64,000 bases of DNA from Hyphomicrobiales bacterium (GCA_900466605.1 UBMU01000036.1:62001-126000), one strand, 5' to 3'. Numbered from the stretch's first letter, positions 26,805 through 35,931 are shown. The notes: a model not told the origin generated them from the letters alone. Numbers and translations: made by a program.

Positions 26805-26911
26805 TAACCACGCCGCCAAACTTACCGGCGTGGAAGCCCCGCAACGCCCTTCCGATAGGAGATTCTGAAAGGAAAGCGGCATCAGATGCATCTTGCACGA
26901 ATGAGACAGGG

Positions 26912-27955
26912 ATGCGGGACATGGCAGTTTTGGTCACCGGCGGGGCGGGCTACATCGGCAGCCACATGGTCTGGACATTGCTTGATGCAGGCGAGGACGT
27001 CGTTGTCCTGGACAATCTTTCGACCGGCTTCCGCTGGGCGGTCTCTCCGCGCGCGCGCTTCTACCTCGGCGATGTCGCCGATGCCCGGGTTCTGAATACG
27101 ATCTTCATCGAGAACGACGTTGAAGCGATCATTCATTTTGCCGGCTCGGCGATCGTCCCCGCATCCGTTGCCGATCCGCTTGCCTACTACGACAACAATT
27201 CCGGCAAGACGCGCGCGCTGCTGAGCGCTGCGATCAAGGCCGGCATCCGCCATTTTGTCTTCTCCTCGACGGCCGCCGTCTATGGTCCGCAGAAGACGTC
27301 CGAGCCGGTCAAGGAGACAGCGCCGCTCAATCCGGAAAATCCGTACGGCCAGTCCAAATTGATGACGGAATTCATGCTGCGGGATGCAGCCGCGGCCTAC
27401 GACTTCGACTATGTCGCTCTGCGCTACTTCAATGTCGCCGGCGCCGATCCGCTCGGACGCAGCGGCCAATCGACATCGGGCGCGACGCACCTGATCAAGG
27501 TCGCCTGCGAGGCAGCACTCGGCAAACGCGGTGGCGTTCATGTCTACGGTATCGACTACCCGACCCATGACGGAACCGGCGTGCGCGACTACATTCACGT
27601 CAGCGACCTCACTGCAGTTCATCTGAAAGCGCTGCAGCATTTGCGTCGCGGAAACGGTTCGCTGGTTGCCAATTGCGGCTACGGGACCGGCTATTCGGTG
27701 CTCGACGTGCTCAACATGGTCACGCGCCTGCACGGACGCTCCTTCAAGGTTCACATGGCGCCGAGGCGCCCGGGCGATGCCGCAAGCGTTGTCGCGGATT
27801 CAGGCCTGGCCCACCGCGTTCTGGATTGGAAGCCGAAGTACGATTCGCTGGAGACGATCGTTCAAAGTGCGCTGGACTGGGAGCAGTTCCTGCTTGATCG
27901 CAATGTGGACGATCTGCAGGGTATCCAGCGGGCGCTCGCTGCCGCTTCGTTCTGA
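26912..27955 (+). CDS. galE: UDP-glucose 4-epimerase
   Basis: A 347-residue extended SDR that interconverts UDP-glucose and UDP-galactose, supplying galactose for surface polysaccharides. Visible are the NAD loop TGGAGYIGSH, FAGSAIVPASVADPLAYYDNN, FSSTAAVYG (catalytic Ser/Thr region), the YxxxK pair in PYGQSK, and RYFNVAGAD. The C-terminal substrate region GVRDYIHVSDLTAVH is present. The ATG at 26912 and another three codons later (before AVLVTGG) are both possible. No adjacent gal genes; the other polysaccharide genes in this window are at 50-54 kb. Confidence 0.94.
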   Translation: MRDMAVLVTGGAGYIGSHMVWTLLDAGEDVVVLDNLSTGFRWAVSPRARFYLGDVADARVLNTIFIENDVEAIIHFAGSAIVPASVADPLAYYDNNSGKTRALLSAAIKAGIRHFVFSSTAAVYGPQKTSEPVKETAPLNPENPYGQSKLMTEFMLRDAAAAYDFDYVALRYFNVAGADPLGRSGQSTSGATHLIKVACEAALGKRGGVHVYGIDYPTHDGTGVRDYIHVSDLTAVHLKALQHLRRGNGSLVANCGYGTGYSVLDVLNMVTRLHGRSFKVHMAPRRPGDAASVVADSGLAHRVLDWKPKYDSLETIVQSALDWEQFLLDRNVDDLQGIQRALAAASF

Positions 27956-28090
27956 GAGACAGCGCAAATCCTTCGACCTCGCCATCGACTATGCCGCCGA
28001 GTGCGGTAAGGTGACGTAACGCTTGGCCGCGCCGTTCGCTCGAAGTGGTGATCGCGAGGCGAGGGAAGCAATGCGAGCGCGGAGGTCAGC

Positions 28091-29155
28091 ATGCGGGACG
28101 AGGCTCAGCACAGTGAGGTGATTGTCGAACGTCGCGCCTCGGCCGGCATCATCCGCCTCAATCGGCCTCGCGCGCTGAACAGCCTGACACTCGACATGGT
28201 CCGCGCTTTTGCTGCTGCAATGGACGATTTCGCGGCCGACGCCAATATCGCCACCGTTGTTGTATCGGGGGAGGGGGAGCGCGGCTTCTGCGCCGGCGGC
28301 GATATCCGCGCGCTGCACGAAAGTGGCCGCGCCGGCAGTGATCTGGCGATGACCTTCTGGCGCGAGGAATTCCGCCTGAACCATCGCATCGCCACCTATC
28401 CGAAGCCCTATGTGGCGCTGATGGATGGCATCACCATGGGCGGCGGCGTCGGTCTTTCATCGCACGGCCGCCACCGCGTCGTGACTGAACGCACCAAGCT
28501 TGCCATGCCGGAAACGGGGATCGGCTATTTTCCGGACGTGGGTGCAACGTGGCTGTTGGCGCATGCGCCCGGCGAGGCTGGCTCCTGGATGGGGCTGACG
28601 GGACTGACAGTCGACGCGGCAGACATTATCTATGCCGGGCTGGCCAATCACCACATTGCATCCTTCCGGCTGCCTGACATCGTCGATACGCTGGCGGAAC
28701 TCCCGCGAAACGCTGGACCACGCGATGTCGAAGCTGTCCTGAAGAACCTCTCCGGCGATCCGGGAGCGAGCGTCATCAAAAGCAACCGCGACCTGATCGA
28801 GCGTTGCTTTCATTTCGGCACCGTCGAGGAAATCATCCAGGCGCTCGAGAAGGAGTCCAGTGATTTTGCCGCAGAAACGCTGCGGATCATCCAGACGCGC
28901 TCTCCGACCAGTCTGAAGCTTGCGCTTCGTCTCTTGCGCCAGGGCCGGCAAAGCCGGAACCTTGCCGAATGCCTGAACCGCGAACTCGGTGCCTGCCAAC
29001 AGATATTGAAAAACCCGGACTTTTACGAGGGCATCCGCGCCGCGATCATCGACAAGGATCGCAATCCGCGTTGGACGCCGGCGACACTGGAGGCAGTGGA
29101 TCAGGCCGCCATCGATGCCTTCTTCCGGCCCGCCGAGCCGCCGCTCGCGCTCTAG
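28091..29155 (+). CDS. 3-hydroxyisobutyryl-CoA hydrolase-like crotonase
   Basis: A 354-residue member of the enoyl-CoA hydratase/isomerase superfamily. The length and motifs GFCAGGDIRALHESGR, GITMGGGVGLSSHGRHRVVTERTKLAMPE and IGYFPDVGATWLL fit 3-hydroxyisobutyryl-CoA hydrolase, a valine degradation step releasing 3-hydroxyisobutyrate. The catalytic acid is expected in MPETGIG. Simple enoyl-CoA hydratases are about 100 residues shorter and lack the C-terminal part seen here (RWTPATLEAVDQAAIDAFF). GGAGG lies 6 bases before the ATG. It is alone between galE and a convergent helicase gene; no other valine genes are nearby. Confidence 0.88.
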   Translation: MRDEAQHSEVIVERRASAGIIRLNRPRALNSLTLDMVRAFAAAMDDFAADANIATVVVSGEGERGFCAGGDIRALHESGRAGSDLAMTFWREEFRLNHRIATYPKPYVALMDGITMGGGVGLSSHGRHRVVTERTKLAMPETGIGYFPDVGATWLLAHAPGEAGSWMGLTGLTVDAADIIYAGLANHHIASFRLPDIVDTLAELPRNAGPRDVEAVLKNLSGDPGASVIKSNRDLIERCFHFGTVEEIIQALEKESSDFAAETLRIIQTRSPTSLKLALRLLRQGRQSRNLAECLNRELGACQQILKNPDFYEGIRAAIIDKDRNPRWTPATLEAVDQAAIDAFFRPAEPPLAL

Positions 29156-29168
29156 TCTAGGACGATCT

Positions 29169-31229
29169 CTACCGCCACATACCGCGCATCCGCGCTCCGA
29201 CGTCGACGCGCACCTGCCGCGCCGGATGCGAGGCGCCGCTATCAGCCCTGGCTTGCGGCCAGCCCACCACCTCGAAGAACTGCAGCAGCGTTGCCGGGAT
29301 GAAGCGCGTCCGCGAGGCGTAGACATGCCGGTCGCCCTGTGCATTCTGACCGTGCGTGAAGAAGCGTTGCGGCACGACGAGGTCGAGATTGTCCTTGGCG
29401 CGGGTCATGGCTACATAGAGCAGTCGCCGCTCTTCCTCGATCTCGGCGCGGGTTCCGACCGCGAGGTCGGAAGGTATGCAGCCATCGACGACATTCAGCA
29501 TGAACACCCTCGTCCACTCCTGCCCTTTGGCCGAATGGATCGTGGAAAGGATCAGATAGTCCTCATCGAGTAGCGGCACGCCGGCCTGATCACTTGTCGC
29601 ATCAGGCGGGTCGAGCGTCAGTTCGGTCAGGAAGCGTTCACGCGAGGGATAGCCGCCGGCGATCTGCTCTAGTTGCAGCAAGTCAGCTTGGCGGGTCGAG
29701 GCGTCCTCGTGCAGGCGTTCGAGATGCGGTGAATACCACTCGCGAACGAGGCCAATCTCCGCCGGCCAGCCGGCCTTGCCAGTCTTGACCTCCTGCAGCA
29801 TTGAAACGAAGGACGTCCAGTCTTCGCCGGAACGGGGCGGGGCCGGCAGGTCGGCGAGCGCCTGCATCGGGCTCGCATCCGCCGCCATCTGGTCGATGAC
29901 ACGCTGCGCCGTCGAAGGTCCGACCCCTGGAAGCAACTGCATCAGCCTGAAGCCGGCAACCCGGTCGCGCGGGTTCTGGGCGAAGCGCAGGGCAGCGAGC
30001 ATGTCCTTCACATGCGCGCTTTCCAGGAATTTCAGTCCGCCGAACTTCACGAACGGAATGTTGCGGCGGGTCAGCTCGACCTCCAGCGCGCCGCTGTGAT
30101 GCGAAGCGCGGAACAGCACCGACTGCTGCTTGAGCTTCACGCCTTCTTCGCGGTTCTCCAGTACCTTGTCCGCGACGTACCGCGCCTGTTCGGTTTCATC
30201 ACGCACCGTGACGAGCCTTGGACGCTGGGCCGATTGACGCTCTGTCCAGAGGTTCTTTGTGAAGCGTTCCGAGGCGAGATCGATGACGGCGTTCGCCGCC
30301 GCGAGGATCGTCTGCGTCGAGCGATAGTTGCGGTCGAGCGTGATGATATTGGCCGAGGGGCTGAAGGCCGCGGGAAAGTCGAGGATGTTGCGCACGGTCG
30401 CGGCGCGGAAGGAATAGATCGACTGCGCATCGTCGCCAACGACAGTGAGACCTTGCCCGCCGGGCTTCAAGGCCAGCAGGATCGATGCCTGCAGCCGGTT
30501 CGTATCCTGGTACTCGTCGACAAGGACATGATCGAAGCGGCTGCCGATATCGTCTGCGATGATCGGTTCGCTGACCATCTGCGCCCAGTAGAGCAGCAGA
30601 TCGTCATAATCGAGAATGTTCTGGTTCTGCTTGGCTTCGACATAGGCACCGAAGAGGTCACGCAGCTGATTTTCCCAGGCCGTGCACCAGGGGAACGCGT
30701 CCCGCAGAACGAGGCCGAGTTCACCTTCGGAATTGACGACGCGCGAATAGATCGCAAGGCAGGTGCCTTTTGTCGGAAACCGGCTCTCCATCTTCGAGAA
30801 GCCCAGCTCGTGCCGGATGAGGTTCATCAGATCGGCGCTGTCTTCGCGGTCATGGATGGTAAAGGCCGGATCGATGCCGATCTGCTCCGCATAATCGCGC
30901 AGGAGCCTAGCTCCGATCCCGTGAAACGTCCCGCTCCAGGCAAGCGCGTCGGCCATGATGCAGGAATTGCTGCCAAGTACCTGGCCGCAGATGCGTTCGA
31001 CCCGCCGCGCCATCTCGGCGGCCGCGCGCCGGGAAAATGTCATCAACAGGATCCGGCGCGGATCGGCACCCTTGACGATCAGGTGCGCGACGCGGTGGGC
31101 GAGCGTGTTCGTTTTTCCCGACCCCGCCCCGGCGATGACAAGCAGCGGACCGGCAATGTGGGTACCGTCAGTGAGCGTGCCGTATTCGACGGCCGCGCGC
31201 TGCTGGGGATTGAGCTTTTCAAGATACAT
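29169..31229 (-). CDS. UvrD/Rep-family superfamily 1 DNA helicase
   Basis: A 686-residue SF1A helicase with all expected motifs: Q motif LNPQQRAAVEYG, Walker A AGAGSGKTNTLAHR, Ia MTFSRRAAAEMARRV, Walker B VDEYQDTN, III VVGDDAQSIYSFRAA, IV DRNYRST, V STIHSAKGQEW and VI RRLLYVAMTRAKD. It probably unwinds DNA 3' to 5' in repair or replication restart. It is shorter than typical UvrD (~720-780) and is not clearly the main UvrD or PcrA; a Rep-like or accessory paralogue is likely. Convergent with the hydrolase gene with 13 bases between stops. Confidence 0.92.
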   Translation of the reverse strand: MYLEKLNPQQRAAVEYGTLTDGTHIAGPLLVIAGAGSGKTNTLAHRVAHLIVKGADPRRILLMTFSRRAAAEMARRVERICGQVLGSNSCIMADALAWSGTFHGIGARLLRDYAEQIGIDPAFTIHDREDSADLMNLIRHELGFSKMESRFPTKGTCLAIYSRVVNSEGELGLVLRDAFPWCTAWENQLRDLFGAYVEAKQNQNILDYDDLLLYWAQMVSEPIIADDIGSRFDHVLVDEYQDTNRLQASILLALKPGGQGLTVVGDDAQSIYSFRAATVRNILDFPAAFSPSANIITLDRNYRSTQTILAAANAVIDLASERFTKNLWTERQSAQRPRLVTVRDETEQARYVADKVLENREEGVKLKQQSVLFRASHHSGALEVELTRRNIPFVKFGGLKFLESAHVKDMLAALRFAQNPRDRVAGFRLMQLLPGVGPSTAQRVIDQMAADASPMQALADLPAPPRSGEDWTSFVSMLQEVKTGKAGWPAEIGLVREWYSPHLERLHEDASTRQADLLQLEQIAGGYPSRERFLTELTLDPPDATSDQAGVPLLDEDYLILSTIHSAKGQEWTRVFMLNVVDGCIPSDLAVGTRAEIEEERRLLYVAMTRAKDNLDLVVPQRFFTHGQNAQGDRHVYASRTRFIPATLLQFFEVVGWPQARADSGASHPARQVRVDVGARMRGMWR

Positions 31230-31309
31230 TCAGCCGTCCGTTGCTTCGGCGGAGAATCGCACCGCGGAAATATTCGACGTTCCTTGAATGTTCTCGAAGG
31301 GCGCCGCTG

Positions 31310-31588
31310 TCAAGAACCGTTTCGCGAGGGGAAATCGGGCACGATGACACGTCTGGTCAACTTCAGGCTCCGATCCGGTTGAAGGATATAGGTTTCCTTA
31401 ACCCTGCTGCCGGTGGAGTCATAGAAAGAATTGTAAATGACACTACCGGGAGGCGATTTGGTCAGTTTCGTACGCGGCTGCCCTCCGTAGGTAATGCTCC
31501 CGGGAATCGGCTGAACCTCGGTCGATCCATCCGTGCTACAGCCTGATAGCATCACGATCGAGAGAACTGTCGGAAGTAGAACTTTCAT
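31310..31588 (-). CDS. small predicted lipoprotein
   Basis: A 92-residue protein with a lipoprotein signal: basic start MKVLL, hydrophobic stretch and lipobox LSGC, giving a mature protein of about 76 residues with acylated Cys. The mature part contains PGSITYGGQPRTKLTKSPPGSVIYNSFYDSTG and is basic and polar. The start at 31588 is set by GGAGG 8 bases upstream. No family recognised. It is expected in the inner or outer membrane facing the periplasm. Confidence 0.8.
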   Translation of the reverse strand: MKVLLPTVLSIVMLSGCSTDGSTEVQPIPGSITYGGQPRTKLTKSPPGSVIYNSFYDSTGSRVKETYILQPDRSLKLTRRVIVPDFPSRNGS

Positions 31589-31753
31589 CGTTGCAACCTC
31601 CACCTGAACCGTTGGTATATATGGCCCGTTGGGTCAGGGCGCCAAGTAGCCTGCGCGGCCCGCGGTGAAATTCTTTCGAGTATAGATTGGTGCAGTGCAA
31701 CTAAACTCTCCGTTCGGCGTTAGACTATACTGGCTTGTCATTCGGAGGCGATC

Positions 31754-32017
31754 ATGGTGCTTCTATTTCAGACGACCGAAGGTCACGGTGATGCCTGCGG
31801 AAAGGGCCACAGCCTGGCGTCAGCCCGTGCCTCGGTCGAAAGCGCTCTCAGTGCCGCCCACGACGTCGATTTCAGCGAGATTATCGTGTCTACACTCGGA
31901 CCCTACGTCGTTCTCGAGGGATTCGTCCGGCAGAAGGGCCATGTTGAGCGGGCGGTTGAGATCGCTGAGGACGTTGTAGGAAGAGGCTATGTCCAAAGCC
32001 GGCTGTTACGGCGTTAG
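31754..32017 (+). CDS. small protein with BON-like segment
   Basis: An 87-residue protein whose C-terminal half (IIVSTLGPYVVLEGFVRQKGHVERAVEIAEDVVG) follows the pattern of a BON domain: beta strand, glycine turn, and a helix in which residues are added to a chain. The N-terminal half has TTEGHGDACGKGHS with several His/Gly residues. No signal peptide. GGAGG precedes the ATG by 5 bases. BON-like identity is inference from the hydrophobic pattern. Confidence 0.72.
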   Translation: MVLLFQTTEGHGDACGKGHSLASARASVESALSAAHDVDFSEIIVSTLGPYVVLEGFVRQKGHVERAVEIAEDVVGRGYVQSRLLRR

Positions 32018-32181
32018 CCGACATACGCAAAAATAATACTGTAAACTCATCAGTTTTGGCGCAGACGTGCAGCATATAGCTGTGGCATGCATAAATATAG
32101 ATACAACTCTGTAAAGTAATACAATTTAGCGTGATCGAAAATACGATGAGTTACCTGTGCGAAAGTAGTAGCGCGGGCACT

Positions 32182-32207
32182 GGAACTAAAAGCGCTTTTC
32201 ATTAGTT
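32182..32207 (+). promoter_or_regulatory. EcfG-like promoter of the small secreted protein gene
   Basis: GGAAC (32182-32186), 17 bases, then AGTT (32204-32207) fits the Rhizobiales EcfG/RpoE2 pattern GGAAC-N16/17-CGTT except for one base. The spacer holds the perfect palindrome AAAAGCGCTTTT. The promoter would start transcription about 25 bases before the ATG at 32238. Confidence 0.4.
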
Positions 32208-32237
32208 AATGCTTGTAATCAAATGCAGGAGAAGCGC

Positions 32238-32495
32238 ATGCAAAGACTTCTTCGACTGGGAGCGCCGGCTTTTGCGCTGGCGATAGGGATCTTTATCACG
32301 CCAGCTTCGGCTTCATTGGAGATCACGAGCGATTATTCTGCTCTGCCGCAAGATCAGATGGCGATGAACGAATACACCGGCTCGGTGTCCTGCGACACGT
32401 CGACGATGCATTACGTTCCGTCCTTTATCCGGGCACTTGACGGCACGATCATCGGTGTCGGCTATCTCGAGGTGCAGAGCGACGGTCGCTGTTGA
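32238..32495 (+). CDS. small secreted protein
   Basis: An 85-residue protein with a clear signal peptide (MQRLLRLGAPAFALAIGIFITPASAS, cleavage near residue 25). The mature part of ~60 residues has two Cys (SCDTST and the final Cys), which could form a disulfide in the periplasm. Start at 32238 is set by GGAG 9 bases upstream; a start five codons earlier is less likely. No family recognised. Confidence 0.75.
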   Translation: MQRLLRLGAPAFALAIGIFITPASASLEITSDYSALPQDQMAMNEYTGSVSCDTSTMHYVPSFIRALDGTIIGVGYLEVQSDGRC

Positions 32496-32648
32496 TTGTC
32501 CCCCTTCGACTTGGGATTCGATGATGTAGGCTAGTCAAGGTCGCGCTCTCTCACGCAGAGCCGATCAACTTTTCTGGTTGCGCGTTGTGCATTGCAGCAC
32601 ATTGCGTTAGCTTCCGCGCAGCTGGGGGCTCAACCAGAAGGATGCCTG

Positions 32649-33797
32649 ATGATCATTGAAAGCAAGCGGATCGGATGCCTCGACGGACTGCGAGGCCTAG
32701 CCGCCCTATGGGTTGTCTTGGGCCATAGCCTGCAGCTGACAGGCTGGCACCTTCCGATCCTCTCCTCGCCGGATTTGGGCGTCGACCTCTTCATTATGCT
32801 GTCCGGCTTTCTGATGGTCTTTCACTATCAGCTGCGCGAAACGGCCAATCCCTGGGAAAAACCGTCGACCTGGTTCCTCTTCTGGCTCAAGCGCTTTTTT
32901 CGTATCGCGCCCCTCTACTACGTCATGTTGTGTATCGCGCTGTTGCTGGGGCCGCAGCTCTATGAGAGCCGGATGGTCATCGACACCTTCCTTTCGCACG
33001 GCCCGCAGTTGCCGGAACGCTATCTGGACGGTAGCCTGCGCAACCTCTTCGTCCATGCAAGCTTTCTCTTCGGGCTGCTTCCGGCCTATGCGTTCCGCAC
33101 GCCGCTGCCGGATTGGAGCCTCGGCCTGGAGATGCAGTTCTACGCAATATTTCCGCTTGCGATGTTGCTTTTGAGGAAAACCAGATGGCTGCCCGGCGCC
33201 GCCGTCGTCGCGCTCGCGGCCTTCCTTATCGCGAAGGCTATGCAGGCCGCACATATCGATTTTCCGATGCCGTCTTTCCTGCCGCTGAAGATGCATGTCT
33301 TCCTGTGCGGCATGCTGATTGCCAACGGACTGTTCACGTCGCGGCGGCAAACGATCATGAATGGCATGCTTGCTGTCATTCTGGTGATGTTGCCGATCGG
33401 CGGGGACATGACCCCGACGAAGATCGGCGTCCGCCTACTTCTCGTGGTCGGCTTCTTCGCGCTGGTGCACTATCATCTTTTGCCCGGCCTCGTGGGACGG
33501 CTCGGCGACCGTATCTCCTCCGCGATGGGGAACCGCTTCTGCCATTGGCTAGGCGAGCTCTCCTTCGGCGTCTACCTGATCCATCTGCTCCTGCTGCAGC
33601 CGATCGCCGCATTCATCATCAGGCATTTCGGGTCTGAGATCTCGGCGCCGCTACGCTTTGCGATCGTCGTGGCCGCCCTGCTGCCGCTTGCCTATGCATT
33701 GGCTTACCTTGGCTTCACACGCATCGAAGGGCCCGGCCAGAAGCTCGGGCGCAAAGTGTTTGACAAGCTCGGGAGAAGGCGTCTGAAGCCTGCGTGA
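32649..33797 (+). CDS. membrane acyltransferase, family 3 (OafA/NodX-like)
   Basis: A 382-residue integral membrane protein with about ten helices. The opening CLDGLRGLAALWVVLGHSLQLTG contains the conserved DGLRG and H motifs of acyltransferase family 3 (putative catalytic His). FLMVFHYQLRE, WFLFWLKRFFRIAPLYY (R-x10-R motif) and GELSFGVYLIHLLLL near the end are also typical. Members O-acetylate lipopolysaccharide, exopolysaccharide or Nod factors from acetyl-CoA. AGAAGGA precedes the ATG by 7 bases. It is isolated from other polysaccharide genes, so the acceptor is unknown. Confidence 0.9.
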   Translation: MIIESKRIGCLDGLRGLAALWVVLGHSLQLTGWHLPILSSPDLGVDLFIMLSGFLMVFHYQLRETANPWEKPSTWFLFWLKRFFRIAPLYYVMLCIALLLGPQLYESRMVIDTFLSHGPQLPERYLDGSLRNLFVHASFLFGLLPAYAFRTPLPDWSLGLEMQFYAIFPLAMLLLRKTRWLPGAAVVALAAFLIAKAMQAAHIDFPMPSFLPLKMHVFLCGMLIANGLFTSRRQTIMNGMLAVILVMLPIGGDMTPTKIGVRLLLVVGFFALVHYHLLPGLVGRLGDRISSAMGNRFCHWLGELSFGVYLIHLLLLQPIAAFIIRHFGSEISAPLRFAIVVAALLPLAYALAYLGFTRIEGPGQKLGRKVFDKLGRRRLKPA

Positions 33798-33815
33798 GGC
33801 TGGCTTGTTGCGATC

Positions 33816-33851
33816 GAGGCTCGTCTGCTTTCGCAGAGGGTGACGAGCCTC
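33816..33851 (+). terminator. hairpin downstream of the acyltransferase
   Basis: Ten-base perfect arms GAGGCTCGTC and GACGAGCCTC with a 16-base loop, 18 bases after the acyltransferase stop. Strong fold but no T-run. Confidence 0.5.
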
Positions 33852-34014
33852 TGACCATCATCATGATGGCTGCGGATGTTCTATTGAGGGACGTGCCGTA
33901 TTGGCAATATGCTTGGTCGCGGTTGCCACAGCAAGCATGGCCGAGGGTTAAGCAAAAATAAACTATTGCCTTGTTCCGAGACAGATTGGATGAAGCCGCC
34001 TGTTGATCGGCAGG

Positions 34015-34266
34015 TCAATTGACCTTCAGCTTCGCTTCTTCCGCTGCTGCCACGAATTCCGCTCGCGCTTCTTCGACTGACTTGCGTCCGTCAAGGGCGG
34101 CTCGGCATGTGCTTCGTGCTTTGAGGTAACGCAGACCTCTCGCGCTCGGCCAAAGGTCCGCCAGGCATTTCAGCGCGTCCAAGGGCCCGAGTATCACGCG
34201 CGCGCCACCACTGGTTTCGTTTTCAAACCCCACCTGAATTGGGTCGTTCCACTGCTCTACAGCCAT
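34015..34266 (-). CDS. DUF982-type small protein
   Basis: An 83-residue protein with the DUF982 pattern: a Trp and Asp/Pro near the start (QWNDPIQVGF), GPLDALKCLADLWP, GLRYLKARSTCRAALDGRKS and VEEARAEFVAAAEEA. DUF982 proteins are multicopy in rhizobia and have no known function. GGAGGAG precedes the start at 34266. The longer frame upstream (34 more codons) has no ribosome binding site and would overlap the EcfG-type promoter at 34292-34317, which starts the message about 20 bases before this ATG. Confidence 0.85.
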   Translation of the reverse strand: MAVEQWNDPIQVGFENETSGGARVILGPLDALKCLADLWPSARGLRYLKARSTCRAALDGRKSVEEARAEFVAAAEEAKLKVN

Positions 34267-34291
34267 CGGCGTACTCCTCCGCTTCCGCCAA

Positions 34292-34317
34292 AACGAATGC
34301 ATGAGCCGCCTTGTTCC
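34292..34317 (-). promoter_or_regulatory. EcfG (RpoE2)-type promoter of the DUF982 gene
   Basis: On the minus strand GGAAC (34317-34313), 17 bases, CGTT (34295-34292). This is an exact match to the general stress sigma factor consensus known from Sinorhizobium and relatives. Position relative to the start codon at 34266 is right for a short leader. Predicts induction by heat, osmotic stress or starvation. Confidence 0.65.
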
Positions 34318-34542
34318 TCCAGAGGCCCTATGCGAAAAGTATTTTAGCGATATTTTCGGGCGCGGCAAATGGGAAAACTGGCGTCTTTGTGGACCTGCCT
34401 TCCGATCTTTTGGCGGTGACAGACGTTGTGCCTATGAGCGTGCCGGTAAATCGCTGTGCGCACTTTTAACTGGAAGGACGCTCCAGTTTGTGCAACCATC
34501 CGGTTGAGCGTCAGTCTCAGTTGTCAGCATTGGAGATCAGTG

Positions 34543-34791
34543 ATGCAGGACCTCAGGAGCATGCTGAATTCGGAATGCCAGAAGTATGTCTCTCTTGTCA
34601 TATCGATGCGGCGCGGAGAGAAGCGATGGCTCGAAGTCGATGGCGCCACCGGTAGCAATGTTGACGTCACCGATGCGAAGCTTGCGACATTTGAGGAAAC
34701 TGTCCGAACGCTCACGCAGATGATCCAGGACCTCGACACGGCCGAGTACCTGTCATGCCGTCCGACAAAGGATTGGCACTTCAACGCCTAG
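34543..34791 (+). CDS. small hypothetical protein
   Basis: An 82-residue soluble protein without recognisable family: an amphipathic first half (LRSMLNSECQKYVSLVISMRRGEKRWLEVDG), then a likely helix FEETVRTLTQMIQDLDTAEYL. GGAG lies 7 bases before the ATG. It is divergent from the DUF982 gene and convergent with the small secreted protein gene at 34833. Composition and ribosome binding site support coding; role unknown. Confidence 0.65.
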   Translation: MQDLRSMLNSECQKYVSLVISMRRGEKRWLEVDGATGSNVDVTDAKLATFEETVRTLTQMIQDLDTAEYLSCRPTKDWHFNA

Positions 34792-34832
34792 GGTGGGCCT
34801 GGAGTCATTTTGTCCGTCGTCTTGGAGTGCGC

Positions 34833-35126
34833 CTAGCGGAAATTATAAAGGGATTCCGGGTCGTAGACGCAGGCGTAGTCGAGAAGGCACTGCTTGCCAT
34901 TCGCATCGCGCAGACTGGTGGTGCCGCGCTTGTCGCTGGGGCCGCATCTGGCCGGCGGGTAACGGAAATTGCGGCCGCCGATGCCGACGCGGACGAACTT
35001 TTTCTCTTGTCGAATGATTTGCGCGATCTTGCTGCATATATGATCGCGGGCATTGATCTGCTTGCTCGCGCCGGCAAACGACGGGGACGACAGCAAAAGT
35101 GCGGCGGAGATGACCGCATTTCTCAT
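34833..35126 (-). CDS. small secreted protein
   Basis: A 97-residue protein with a signal peptide (MRNAVISAALLLSSPSFAGA) and a mature basic domain with four Cys (HICSKIAQ, PARCGPSD, GKQCLLDYACVYD), suggesting two disulfides in the periplasm. Start at 35126 follows GGGAGGA. The pattern VRVGIGGRNFRYPPARCG and NGKQCLLDYAC recurs in rhizobial hypothetical proteins as I recall it, but no function is known. Confidence 0.72.
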   Translation of the reverse strand: MRNAVISAALLLSSPSFAGASKQINARDHICSKIAQIIRQEKKFVRVGIGGRNFRYPPARCGPSDKRGTTSLRDANGKQCLLDYACVYDPESLYNFR

Positions 35127-35353
35127 GAGACGTCCTCCCGATCGCTTGCAGTCAGGCAGCATATCGAGCTTCAAAAGAGATATCCACCGGAGTGATGGCC
35201 GATGGTGGATCGCACAGTTAGTCAGCGTTTGACATGAGGGGAGAAAATCCTCACCTGGCGATCCACTCTCTAAACCCCAGCTTTGACACGGGGTTCAGTG
35301 CTACAATTAGACGGTGTCGAAAGGGCGAAGAGGTCTGCAGTTCCCAGAAACTT

Positions 35354-35632
35354 CTACCGGAGAGGCCGTCCCTGTATAGAGGCGCGAGTCCGCTCGAAGC
35401 TTGGCGGAGAGATCGCCGACATGACATTGCCAAAATGCCGTTCCAATTCCCTGGAGAGGTCGTCGGCGGAGGTCATCCCGTGCCGGAAGCGTTCGATAAG
35501 CAGTTTCGCCGCGACGTTGTATCGTTCGGGATAGGTAACACTACTGGCTGAGCAATATCCAGCCGCATCCAAGACGCCTTGCAGCATCATGAGGTCTTTA
35601 GACTTCAAGACAAAGCTAAGTTCGGAAGACAT
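35354..35632 (-). CDS. small hypothetical protein
   Basis: A 92-residue soluble protein starting MSSELSFVLKSKDLMMLQGVLDAAGY, followed by AAKLLIERFRHGMTSADDLSRELERHFG. The two halves look helical and polar, with a conserved-looking YPERYNVAAKLLIERF segment. GGAGG stands 8 bases before the start at 35632; the frame is open for 61 more codons upstream, but those show no start signal. No function proposed. Confidence 0.72.
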   Translation of the reverse strand: MSSELSFVLKSKDLMMLQGVLDAAGYCSASSVTYPERYNVAAKLLIERFRHGMTSADDLSRELERHFGNVMSAISPPSFERTRASIQGRPLR

Positions 35633-35814
35633 CTCGGTCCTCCTTCCATTTGGGGCAAGGGCCGATGGGCCCCGATGCAGCAGCGCCCGTAACATTGGCT
35701 GCTGACGGAGCGAACCATGCCTGAGCGCGGCTCCGCATGCAACGTAATTCCTACAATTTTTATTTTTATAAGGTTTCGATAACAAAACCAAAAATTGAGG
35801 TTGCGTTTCATGCA

Positions 35815-35931
35815 ATGAGTGCCTATATCACCGCTATCGGCATTGCTGATGAGCGCTGGAAAGCATCTGTCGCTCGCAATCGCCGCAATCGCTTTCTGCT
35901 TTTGACCACGGATGTACTGGCACTAGTGTGA
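35815..35931 (+). CDS. possible 38-residue peptide
   Basis: A short frame MSAYITAIGIADERWKASVA..., basic in the middle (RNRRNRF), preceded by an AT-rich promoter-like region and followed by a clear terminator. A GAGG sits 14 bases upstream, rather far. The transcript may instead be a small RNA. Low confidence as a protein. Confidence 0.3.
   Translation: MSAYITAIGIADERWKASVARNRRNRFLLLTTDVLALV

Noticed and set aside
30012..31382. 456-codon plus-strand frame opposite the helicase
   Set aside because: Antisense to a helicase with all SF1 motifs; no motif of its own.
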